The notes beneath the pieces were generated by a model, which saw only the letters and a program-made list of their open reading frames with translations, ran no database searches and was not told the origin of the DNA. A stretch of 37,025 nt of DNA. It comes from Saprospiraceae bacterium (GTDB taxonomy: Bacteria > Bacteroidota > Bacteroidia > Chitinophagales > Saprospiraceae). Position 1 is the stretch's first letter. Every line of letters starts with the position of its first letter. A program made the translations under genes and the position numbers. The DNA lies in the NCBI GenBank assembly GCA_013214355.1, contig JABSSL010000060.1, forward strand, positions 1 to 37,025. The letters run 5' to 3'. Shown here one piece after another: positions 19,462 to 26,851 of this stretch.

Positions 19462-19565
19462 TAGCTCACATTATTTACAGCCTTTCCAGCCTCTTCAGGA
19501 AAAACAAAACTAATCCTCTACTTGCTTGTTCTAAGCTTGGAATTTTGATCTAAAAATTAGCAATT

Positions 19566-19973
19566 ATGAGAGTTGCCGTATATCGGAAGGCGCATTTTAA
19601 TGCTGCGCATCGGCTACATAACCCCAAATGGTCTGCCGAGAAGAATGAGGAGGTGTTTGGCCTTTGTAATAACTACCATTACCATGGGCACAACTACGAA
19701 CTAGAGGTAAAAGTGATCGGAGAGGTAGATCCTGAAACAGGCTACTTGATCGACTTGAAGATCTTGAAGGATATGATTTATGAAGAAGTCGAACAGCGGT
19801 TCGATCATAAGAACCTCAATCTTGATACGGAAGAATTTAAGGCGTTAAATCCTACAGCAGAGAATATCTGTTATGTGATCTGGCAACTGCTTAGAGCTCG
19901 CCTAGATGAGAAGTTTGATCTTCAGATTCGATTGTATGAAACACCTCGTAACTACGTAGAATATCCAGCCTAA
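19566..19973 (+). CDS. queD: 6-carboxytetrahydropterin synthase / PTPS family protein
   Basis: The 135-aa protein is a 6-pyruvoyltetrahydropterin synthase homologue. In bacteria this family usually converts 7,8-dihydroneopterin triphosphate to 6-carboxytetrahydropterin for queuosine synthesis. The zinc ligands are His15 in FNAAH and His40/His42 in HGHNY; the catalytic Cys34 lies in GLCNN. The DHKNLN segment and the late ETPRNYVEY with the pterin-anchoring Glu are also present. A role in tetrahydrobiopterin rather than queuosine synthesis cannot be excluded; no queC, queE or queF is nearby. Its stop overlaps by 4 nt the stop of the convergent T9SS gene, leaving no room for a terminator. Confidence 0.93.
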   Translation: MRVAVYRKAHFNAAHRLHNPKWSAEKNEEVFGLCNNYHYHGHNYELEVKVIGEVDPETGYLIDLKILKDMIYEEVEQRFDHKNLNLDTEEFKALNPTAENICYVIWQLLRARLDEKFDLQIRLYETPRNYVEYPA

Positions 19974-20698
19974 GGTCGAATAGTGCGTTTAAAGAATCGC
20001 AAAGTCTTAATGACCGTGCCCTGCTCATTCACTAAACTCACTAGATATAAGCCGGTGGGTAATGACGAAATATCATAGCGCAAACCATTTTCTGCTTCAA
20101 AACTAAGGACTTTCCTTCCAATGGTATTGTAAATTTCCATCTGGGATACCAGGTTGTTATAAGGAAGCTCAATATAATTGGTAGAAGGATTAGGAAAGAT
20201 CTTAAGACTAGCTCGGTCTGCACCCACTTGAACAGGACGCTGTATAGAGTAATCAAAGGTAGTTTCTGCGATAACTTTGGTGGGAGTCATCTCATCAATA
20301 AACTCCATCTTATAGGTTGCATCTCCTGCATTACCGAAGGGGAAAATGTGGAAAATTACCTCAGTGACTTCACCCGGAGCCAAATAAATGGACTCTTCTG
20401 AATCAGTGGAAGGGTCAATATTGGAACTCGCTTCGGGTAAATAGTAGTTATTCTTATCGGAAATTTCTGCCAACCAATCTAAAGGCTGTGATAAAACAGA
20501 CTTTCGCCAAATTAGATTCATGGCTTCCTCTCCCTGGTTTTCCAGGGTAAGGCCTATGGTGAATTCCTTGGATATATCGGTGAGATAGTCGAAGACGATT
20601 TGGTCTGTCGAAGAGGGTTTTACCACCAGTTTCCCTTGGGCAGCTAACCCAACTGGCAGAAAAAACAAGCAGAAAAGATAAAGTAAAGTTTTATTCAT
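19970..20698 (-). CDS. Secreted protein with T9SS type A sorting domain
   Basis: The 242-aa protein has a Sec signal peptide (hydrophobic residues 4-19, cleavage near GLAAQG). Residues ~22-150 form an immunoglobulin-like beta domain of unknown role, with an acidic stretch and the GEVTEVIFHIFPFG element typical of periplasmic Ig-like folds. Residues ~163-235 are a type A sorting domain: LKIFPNPSTNYIEL, then MEIYNTIGRKVL, then ISSLPTGLYLVSLV, ending in RFFKRT. The passenger is small and carries no enzyme motif that I recognise. No TAnnTTTG box is obvious upstream; a GCTAAGCTAAGC repeat sits in the leader. Confidence 0.88.
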   Translation of the reverse strand: MNKTLLYLFCLFFLPVGLAAQGKLVVKPSSTDQIVFDYLTDISKEFTIGLTLENQGEEAMNLIWRKSVLSQPLDWLAEISDKNNYYLPEASSNIDPSTDSEESIYLAPGEVTEVIFHIFPFGNAGDATYKMEFIDEMTPTKVIAETTFDYSIQRPVQVGADRASLKIFPNPSTNYIELPYNNLVSQMEIYNTIGRKVLSFEAENGLRYDISSLPTGLYLVSLVNEQGTVIKTLRFFKRTIRP

Positions 20699-21075
20699 AT
20701 AAGCGGAATTTCTAGCGAGCGGCTAAGCTAAGCGACTTATCTTTCACTGCCGATAACTAGGGTATCTTCAAATGGTTTAAAGGAGTTGATGCTGTTAAAG
20801 TCCTCCAAGTTTGGCTGACTTCGACAATATAACACCCAATTTAAGAAAAAGTCAACAGATTTAAATATTCTTTAACCCAATCCGGCCTTCTTTACGACCA
20901 AGTAGGAAAATTCGGGTGTCGAATTGGTTTTACTACTCGATTAGAATCTATTAGAATATACGATCTAATGGCAGTTTTGGATTATCATGGATTTATTTTC
21001 TAACATATTTGCTTTAAAAGTGTTTGATTGCTAGGCTTTAAATGCAGTCTAGCGGACTCAGCCCAAACTCAATGT
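20699..21075. other. Divergent intergenic region
   Basis: This 377-bp AT-rich region lies between the divergent T9SS gene and the DUF434 gene. It holds an imperfect tandem repeat TTAGAATCTA TTAGAATATA (20941-20960) and the short repeat GCTAAGCTAAGC near 20723. No exact TAnnTTTG element or reading frame was found. Confidence 0.45.
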
Positions 21076-21804
21076 ATGCCAAATCAGCAGAAACATAGAG
21101 GACAGCATCCCCAAGATCATCTCCTCTTTGCGGATAATTGGAAAGTGCCTTTTGGAAAGGCGGCGGTAGACTTAGCGTACTTGTGGGAGCGAGGGTATGC
21201 AGAAAATAGCTCCGTGAAGATTGTGGGAGATCGCTATCGATTGAATGTGAGACAACGTAAGGCCTTGGTTCGCTTGTGTTGTCATCCCGGTGCTATTCAG
21301 AAACGTCTGCAGACGCACCTCCCACCGGATCTACTTAAGGGAAGAACAGTGGTGATCGATGGATTCAATCTGATCATTTTTGTAGAGAGTGCACTTTCCA
21401 AAGGTATTATCCTTAACTGTATGGATGGTGTGTATCGAGATATCGCCAGTGTTCACGGTTCCTATAAGCGAGTGGTAGAAACAGGACATGCCCTACAATT
21501 GATTGGGGAAGTGTTGAATAGACTTGAGGTGGCTGCTGTCCATTGGTATCTAGATGCTCCAGTCTCCAATAGCGGAAGACTAAGAGGATTTATTCGGCAG
21601 GAAGCCGAGGAGCAGGGCTTGAACTGGGAAGTAAATCTAGTAGCTGATCCGGATAAAGATTTGGTGGCATTGGAAGGAGATGAAGTTGTTGTTTCATCAG
21701 ATGGATGGATCCTGGATCAGGCTAAGAATTGGGTAAACTTGAATGCATATTTGCTTCAAAATGACCTCACTAAAGCTGTTATATTTGATTGTTTATCCAG
21801 TTAG
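21076..21804 (+). CDS. DUF434/DUF5616 family protein, putative PIN/NYN-like nuclease
   Basis: The 242-aa cytoplasmic protein starts best at the ATG at 21076; an upstream in-frame TTG (21028) would add 16 poorly conserved residues. Residues ~1-75 match the DUF434 pattern (RG-HP-D--LF, then AVDLAYLWERGYA and RQRKAL-R). The rest corresponds to the companion domain DUF5616. It contains VVIDGFNLI (about 94-102), WYLDAPVSNSGRL (about 160-172), DPDKDL and VVSSDGWILD (about 210-219). Such spaced acidic residues after hydrophobic strands resemble the metal site of PIN/NYN nucleases, but that is my inference. Function in this family is not established. It stands alone with long flanking gaps. Confidence 0.85.
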   Translation: MPNQQKHRGQHPQDHLLFADNWKVPFGKAAVDLAYLWERGYAENSSVKIVGDRYRLNVRQRKALVRLCCHPGAIQKRLQTHLPPDLLKGRTVVIDGFNLIIFVESALSKGIILNCMDGVYRDIASVHGSYKRVVETGHALQLIGEVLNRLEVAAVHWYLDAPVSNSGRLRGFIRQEAEEQGLNWEVNLVADPDKDLVALEGDEVVVSSDGWILDQAKNWVNLNAYLLQNDLTKAVIFDCLSS

Positions 21805-22016
21805 GCAAGACGTTTTTGGTGCAGCGGTGACAAAAGGAGTACTTCAGCCGGATATTCTCGAGACTTTTTGTGAATTTGTTTCTGGTGTTAATCATTCCTG
21901 TTTAGACAAAACCTGTGGAACATCCTAAAAGAGCTGCAAAAGAAATTGTGAAGCGACTACTAAGAATCTGAAGATCGTATGTAGGTCTTCAAAAAGAGTT
22001 ATTAAAACATAGCATT

Positions 22017-22024
22017 TATATTTC
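22017..22024 (+). promoter_or_regulatory. Weak candidate -7 element for the TonB receptor gene
   Basis: TATATTTC is one base off TAnnTTTG and lies 41 nt before the start at 22065. The rest of the 260-bp gap 21805-22064 shows no gene and no recognisable riboswitch. Confidence 0.25.
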
Positions 22025-22064
22025 CCAGTGCCCGTCACCCGGTGCTTAATACCACCCACTGCGT

Positions 22065-24407
22065 ATGTCTAGAGCCCTTTACATTTTATTCTTTTCCATC
22101 TTCTGCTGGTCCTTGGCGTGGACACAGGCTGATCTAACTTTAAGTGGGACAATTTCGGATCGCGAAACTGGTGAAACCTTGATCGGCGCGAGCATCCAGG
22201 TAGTTGGCCAAACGCTTGGGACCACCACCAATGAATATGGATTCTATTCTCTTAACCTTCCCGCCAAAGATTCTCTGAAGATAGAAGTTAGCTATGTTGG
22301 TTTTCAAGCGCAGCAATTCACACTTTTTTTGACGGCCGATCAGCAATTGAATTTTGAATTGTCTACCGGAATTGAACTTCAAGAGGTAGTCGTAAAGGCC
22401 AATTCTTTCGAAGAACAGATGCGCTCTACCGAGATGAGTGTGGAAGTCATTACGACAAAAGAGGCCAAGATTTTACCGGTACTGTTGGGAGAGAGTGATA
22501 TCCTGAAGACGATACAATTGAAACCCGGAATCCCATCTGGTTCTGAAGGCACTACGGGCTTGTTTGTTCGAGGGGGAAGTAATGATCAAAACCTCATCAT
22601 ATTGGATGAGGCAGTGGTTTACAATGCTAATCATCTCTTTGGTTTCTTTAGCACCTTTAACACAGATGCAGTTAAGGACTTGAAGATTTATAAGGGGGGA
22701 TTCCCATCACAATATGGTGGCCGACTTTCCTCCGTAATCGATGTGAAACTCAAGGAAGGAAATAACAAGAAATTTTCAGGAACCGGAGGACTGGGGCTAA
22801 TATCTTCCCGATTAACCCTAGAAGGTCCTATTCAAAAAGGAGAATCTTCCTTTATCGTATCTGGTCGCAGAACTTATGTGGATGTTTTTACCCGGCTGGT
22901 CAATCAGGCCAACGAAGGCAATGAAGATTATAATCCGATTCCAGATTACTTCTTCTATGACCTAAATACAAAGGTGAATTTCCGCTTAGGGAAGAAGGAT
23001 CGACTCTTTGTAAGTGGTTATTTTGGACGTGATGTGTTCGGTTTTGAAGGAGATTTCTTTGATTTCAATTTTGATTGGGGAAACGCTACCGGTTCTGTCC
23101 GATGGAATCATGTATTCAATCCGCGCTTATTTGCGAACACAACTTTCACCTATTCGGATTACCAGTACAATATCAAAAATAAATTAACCGGCTTCAATTT
23201 TCAGGTAGGATCCAATATCAGAGATATAAATCTAAAAACAGATTTCTACTACACACCCTCTAATCGCCATACGATTCGTTTTGGTGGACATGCTACGCGG
23301 CATAGTTTTGACGTGGGGCGATTAAAGGCAGGGAGTGATGATGGGGCGATTAATTTTTCGGCTGGCCAGAATTTCAATGCCCTACAGCTGGCTGCTTATG
23401 TTTCAGATGACTGGACAATTAGCAGTAAGCTGAAAGCGAACGTAGGTTTGCGCTTGAGTGGGTTTGAAAATAATGGACAATTCTACAGTGCTTTTGAACC
23501 GAGATTTTCTCTACGCTACCAATTAAAGCCTCGCCTGTCGCTGAAAGCGAGCTATGCTCGCATGAAGCAGTATCTACACCTAGTAGCTAATGCCGGAGTA
23601 ACCTTGCCAACGGATATTTGGTATCCATCAACGGAGAGGGTGAAGCCACAATCTAGTGATCAAGTTGCGGCGGGAATGTCTTACCTGCTGGGGGAAAAGT
23701 ACTTTGTGACAGCTGAAGTGTTTTACAAACGGATGGAAAATCAGCTAGAGTTCGTGGATGCTGCGGAGATCTTTGCTAATAATGATTTAGAAAATGAATT
23801 TGCCATAGGAGAGGGGAGAGGATATGGGTTTGAATATAGTATTGAAAAGAAGGAAGGCATACTCACAGGTTGGATCGGATATACCTTGCAATTTGTAGAG
23901 AGAGGTAATTTCGAAGTCCTGGATCCAGATCAAAGTTTTGCACAGCAAGGATTCTTCTCGCCCGTGTATGATCGTCGACACGACCTTTCGGTGGTGGCGT
24001 TGTATGACTTTAGTAAACGCTTTACCTTATCTGCCACATTTGTATATGGCTCGGGCGATCTAAGATGGTTACCCAGCGGCCGTTGGGCCTTTCAGGATGT
24101 ATATGGATCCAGTTTTGAGTCTGTGGTTCCTGATTTTCAGGACCGAAACAATTTTCGTTTACCCCCCTATCATCGATTGGATTTAGGGCTAGTGTGGAAG
24201 TTCTTCCCGAAATGGGGGGAAAGTGATCTGACTTTTAGTGTCGTAAATGCCTACGATCGAAGAAATACTTTTTTCATCTATTTCGAACCTGAATTTGTGG
24301 AGGTGGGAGATGGAAACAATGTCTTTAGGGTTCCGGACCGGGTAGTAGCCCGACAGGTATCCTTATTCCCCATATTACCTTCTGTGACCTGGAACTTTAA
24401 ATTTTAA
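22065..24407 (+). CDS. TonB-dependent outer-membrane receptor with carboxypeptidase-like N-terminal domain
   Basis: The 780-aa protein imports an unidentified ligand across the outer membrane using TonB energy. A signal peptide (residues 1-21) precedes a carboxypeptidase-regulatory-like domain (about 24-105, LSGTISDRETGETLIGASIQV and YGFYSL). The plug domain (about 115-225) has GLFVRGGSNDQNLIILDE and FGFFSTFNTDAVKDLKIYKGGFPSQYGGRLSS in sections. The beta-barrel follows and ends in the outer-membrane signature F (WNFKF). No SusD follows; instead a DUF4249 lipoprotein gene starts 10 nt later, a pairing common in Bacteroidota. The substrate cannot be inferred from sequence. Confidence 0.95.
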   Translation: MSRALYILFFSIFCWSLAWTQADLTLSGTISDRETGETLIGASIQVVGQTLGTTTNEYGFYSLNLPAKDSLKIEVSYVGFQAQQFTLFLTADQQLNFELSTGIELQEVVVKANSFEEQMRSTEMSVEVITTKEAKILPVLLGESDILKTIQLKPGIPSGSEGTTGLFVRGGSNDQNLIILDEAVVYNANHLFGFFSTFNTDAVKDLKIYKGGFPSQYGGRLSSVIDVKLKEGNNKKFSGTGGLGLISSRLTLEGPIQKGESSFIVSGRRTYVDVFTRLVNQANEGNEDYNPIPDYFFYDLNTKVNFRLGKKDRLFVSGYFGRDVFGFEGDFFDFNFDWGNATGSVRWNHVFNPRLFANTTFTYSDYQYNIKNKLTGFNFQVGSNIRDINLKTDFYYTPSNRHTIRFGGHATRHSFDVGRLKAGSDDGAINFSAGQNFNALQLAAYVSDDWTISSKLKANVGLRLSGFENNGQFYSAFEPRFSLRYQLKPRLSLKASYARMKQYLHLVANAGVTLPTDIWYPSTERVKPQSSDQVAAGMSYLLGEKYFVTAEVFYKRMENQLEFVDAAEIFANNDLENEFAIGEGRGYGFEYSIEKKEGILTGWIGYTLQFVERGNFEVLDPDQSFAQQGFFSPVYDRRHDLSVVALYDFSKRFTLSATFVYGSGDLRWLPSGRWAFQDVYGSSFESVVPDFQDRNNFRLPPYHRLDLGLVWKFFPKWGESDLTFSVVNAYDRRNTFFIYFEPEFVEVGDGNNVFRVPDRVVARQVSLFPILPSVTWNFKF

Positions 24408-24417
24408 CCCTTATCCT

Positions 24418-25265
24418 ATGAAAACTCAAATTAGTAATTGGTTATGGAGTGCTTTGCTCTTGTTGGTTCTGGGCGGGTGCAATCTGGATCAACCTATTGA
24501 TCTTCAGCTTCCGGAATATGAGAGTCGATTGGTGGTAGAATGCTATTTGGAGAAGGGCCGACCCTTTGGATTGTTACTAACGCGCTCTACTGTTATTTTG
24601 AGCCTTTTGGGGTGACGGGTAGTGACCTTTTGACAGGAATATTGGAGAGTCATGCTTCGGTCAAGATCAGGCAGGGTAGTGAAGTGTTTGTATTGGAAAA
24701 TAAATTAACCTTAGATCGCTTTACGGGAAAGTTCTTTAATTATTCCCTTACAGCGCCCGTTCCTGCAAACTATGAGGAACCATTCGAGCTAGAAATCATA
24801 ACCGAGGCAGGAGAACTCATCACGTCCAAAGCCCATTTGTTGCCCGTAGTCCCAATAGATAGTATTGTGGTTGAATACGAGCCGGAGGAAAAGGGGCTTG
24901 CCCGAGTCTTGACCTATTTCACGGATCTCCCCAATCAGACCAATTTCTACCGGCGGATGATTCATGAAGGTTCTTTGGATAGTTTGCCCATTCAGGATTT
25001 TACAACTTCAGATCGAGTAGTGGAAGATGTTGTAGTATTTGGTACTGGCTATGATTTTGAAGAAGGCGCTTCAGTTGTGAATACCATTTACCACATCTCA
25101 GAGGATTATTACAATTTTCTTGAAAGTACACAGGGGGCTATTCAAGCCAATGGAAATCCATTTGCACAACCTAGTCCGATCATTGGCAATATCGAGAGTG
25201 AAATTGATGCTTTTGGCATCTTTACTACAATCAATTATGATCGGAAACTGACGGTCATACCGTAA
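24418..25265 (+). pseudogene. DUF4249 lipoprotein gene broken by one frameshift
   Basis: Two overlapping frames make up one protein. The first (24418-24615) gives a lipoprotein signal with lipobox LGGC (Cys21) and the DUF4249 start (ESRLVVECYLEKGRPF). The second, read in the frame used from 24540 and ending at 25265, continues with YFEPFGVTGSD, ASVKIRQG, and PVVPIDSIVVEY. The switch point lies between about 24585 and 24593 (after LTRS). Losing one base there explains it: adding one would restore a 282-aa protein with LTRST-x-YFEPFG. DUF4249 proteins are outer-membrane lipoproteins encoded next to TonB receptors; their role is not established. It may be a true pseudogene or a sequencing error. 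The stop is only 5 nt from the stop of the convergent mscS gene. Confidence 0.85.
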
Positions 25266-25270
25266 TGCAA

Positions 25271-26596
25271 TTATTGCTTCCGAATCCAAACATCTCTTTG
25301 TGGGAAAGGAATCTCGATTTTATGCTCTCGGAAAAGGCGGTCAATCTCAAATCTCATATCACTCTTCACATCGTCAATGCCCGTCATTTCTCTGGACCAA
25401 AAGAACAATTCGAAGTTTAGAGCGGAATCACCAAAGTCGGCGAATCGAACAAAAGAGGCAGGGCGCCGCATCACCTTAGCATGTTCATCGGCTACCTGGA
25501 GGAGCAATTCTTTTACCAATTGTGTGTCGGAACCGTAGGCTACGCCAATTTCAACCTTATAGCGAACCCGGTTTTTGAAATGACTCCAATTAATGACCTT
25601 ATCTGCTACCAATTGCGAATTGGGAACGATGACGGTTATGTTGTTTAAGGTCTCAACTAAGGACGTTCTCACGCCAATTTTCTTTACCCTACCCACCATA
25701 TCGTCCATTTGTAGAATGTCTCCTACCTCAACACTTCGCTCAAACAGGAGGATAATACCACAAACCAAATCATTGAACGTCTGCTGCAAACCTAAGCCTA
25801 CACCCACCAATAAAGCTGCTGCACCACCTAAGACGATAGACAATTTAATGTCCATAAACTCTAGCGCCAATAGAATGGCAAAGACGTAGAAGACGTACTT
25901 CAGCAATTGATTGATGGCGTAGCGAGTACCTACATTAATTTCCCGCTTTTGGTAATAACTAATCAGCACCAATTGAGTTACTACCCAAGCCAGCAATCTA
26001 GTGGTGAAAAGGATGAGAAAGGCTACCAGTAAGTTATTGACGGTGATGCTTTTGCCAAAAGCGGTGAAGAGGTGATGATGAATGCCCAACTGATCCAGGA
26101 TTAGCAGTATAGCCAGGATGTACATAATGGGCTGAACCAACTGTCGTGGAGGATTTGCCGCTAGATCCTCTCCGTCTTTTTTGTCCTCTCGTTGATGGAC
26201 TACATACCGATGAACCAGAACCTCAGAGAAAATCCAGTCAAACAACTGGGCCATTTGGAAAATAAGTAGGGCTTGGAGAATAGTGGAGGTGTAAAAAGAG
26301 CGGGCGGCATCTTCCTCACCATAAGAGAATATTGGATAATCAATACCACTGACCTGTAGTAGAGACATCAAAGTGAATAAAAGGTAGCTCAGCTGTATAT
26401 TCCAACGAATTCTACCCCGCTTCTCCTCGGGAACTTCTTCCCTTTCAAAATACCTCGGCAACCACTTCCTATAGACCCAAAGATAACTTAGCATCAACAG
26501 AATGAAACCTAATCCTATCGCGATGATGCGTCCAGTTGTAATGCTAAACCCCCAGAGTGTAAAGATCTCTCTAGCGAAAAAATCACTCAGATCCAT
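25271..26596 (-). CDS. MscS family mechanosensitive ion channel
   Basis: The 441-aa membrane protein is a small-conductance mechanosensitive channel homologue that releases solutes on hypo-osmotic shock or supports ion homeostasis. About six hydrophobic spans precede the pore helix and beta domain. The family signature runs through LLVGVGLGLQQTFNDLVCG and LLFERSVEVGDIL, then GRVKKIGVRTSLVETLNN and VIVPNS (about residues 260-330). The C-terminal alpha-beta domain follows to the end. The family ranges from about 280 to over 1000 aa; this is a mid-sized member with extra N-terminal spans and a charged loop (REDKKDGED). Its start overlaps the upstream small membrane gene by 14 nt, so translation is probably coupled. 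Confidence 0.95.
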   Translation of the reverse strand: MDLSDFFAREIFTLWGFSITTGRIIAIGLGFILLMLSYLWVYRKWLPRYFEREEVPEEKRGRIRWNIQLSYLLFTLMSLLQVSGIDYPIFSYGEEDAARSFYTSTILQALLIFQMAQLFDWIFSEVLVHRYVVHQREDKKDGEDLAANPPRQLVQPIMYILAILLILDQLGIHHHLFTAFGKSITVNNLLVAFLILFTTRLLAWVVTQLVLISYYQKREINVGTRYAINQLLKYVFYVFAILLALEFMDIKLSIVLGGAAALLVGVGLGLQQTFNDLVCGIILLFERSVEVGDILQMDDMVGRVKKIGVRTSLVETLNNITVIVPNSQLVADKVINWSHFKNRVRYKVEIGVAYGSDTQLVKELLLQVADEHAKVMRRPASFVRFADFGDSALNFELFFWSREMTGIDDVKSDMRFEIDRLFREHKIEIPFPQRDVWIRKQ

Positions 26597-26807
26597 AGGT
26601 GGCTATCTCGTTTTTCTGAATAAAATAAATCGAACTTCCAGCTTCGGGACTATCGGTGTAGAAGAGTGCTCCAGCATCCAAGTCTCGTTCCTCGATGAAG
26701 GTTTTGACCTGCTTAGCTTGTGCACCTCTTAAACACAATGGTACTAATCCCCAAATAAAGAGGATAATTCCCAATATACCCAATCCTAGTTTTACAAAGG
26801 CTTTCAT
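26583..26807 (-). CDS. Small membrane protein between YeiH-type and MscS genes
   Basis: The 74-aa protein has one N-terminal membrane helix (about residues 5-24, GLGILGIILFIWGLVPLCL) followed by a ~48-aa soluble tail containing the motif DAGALFYTDSPEAG. The 14-nt overlap with mscS and the 44-nt gap from the upstream transporter gene support it as a real, translated member of a three-gene operon. I do not recognise a named family. It could be a regulatory subunit of either transport protein, but this is only inferred from position. Confidence 0.7.
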   Translation of the reverse strand: MKAFVKLGLGILGIILFIWGLVPLCLRGAQAKQVKTFIEERDLDAGALFYTDSPEAGSSIYFIQKNEIATYGSE

Positions 26808-26851
26808 GAACTTTTATTGCATTCAGAAGAAAATATGTGGCTACCCGAACT

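Noticed and set aside
21743-21928. A 61-codon frame after the DUF434 gene
   Set aside because: It starts inside the gene in another frame and has no protein-like features.
21929-22064. A cobalamin-type riboswitch before the TonB receptor
   Set aside because: The region has a GC-rich inverted stretch but none of the conserved riboswitch boxes could be found.
24418-25265. The DUF4249 region as two separate genes
   Set aside because: The first frame has only the signal and start of the domain, the second only the remainder; together they make one normal family member.
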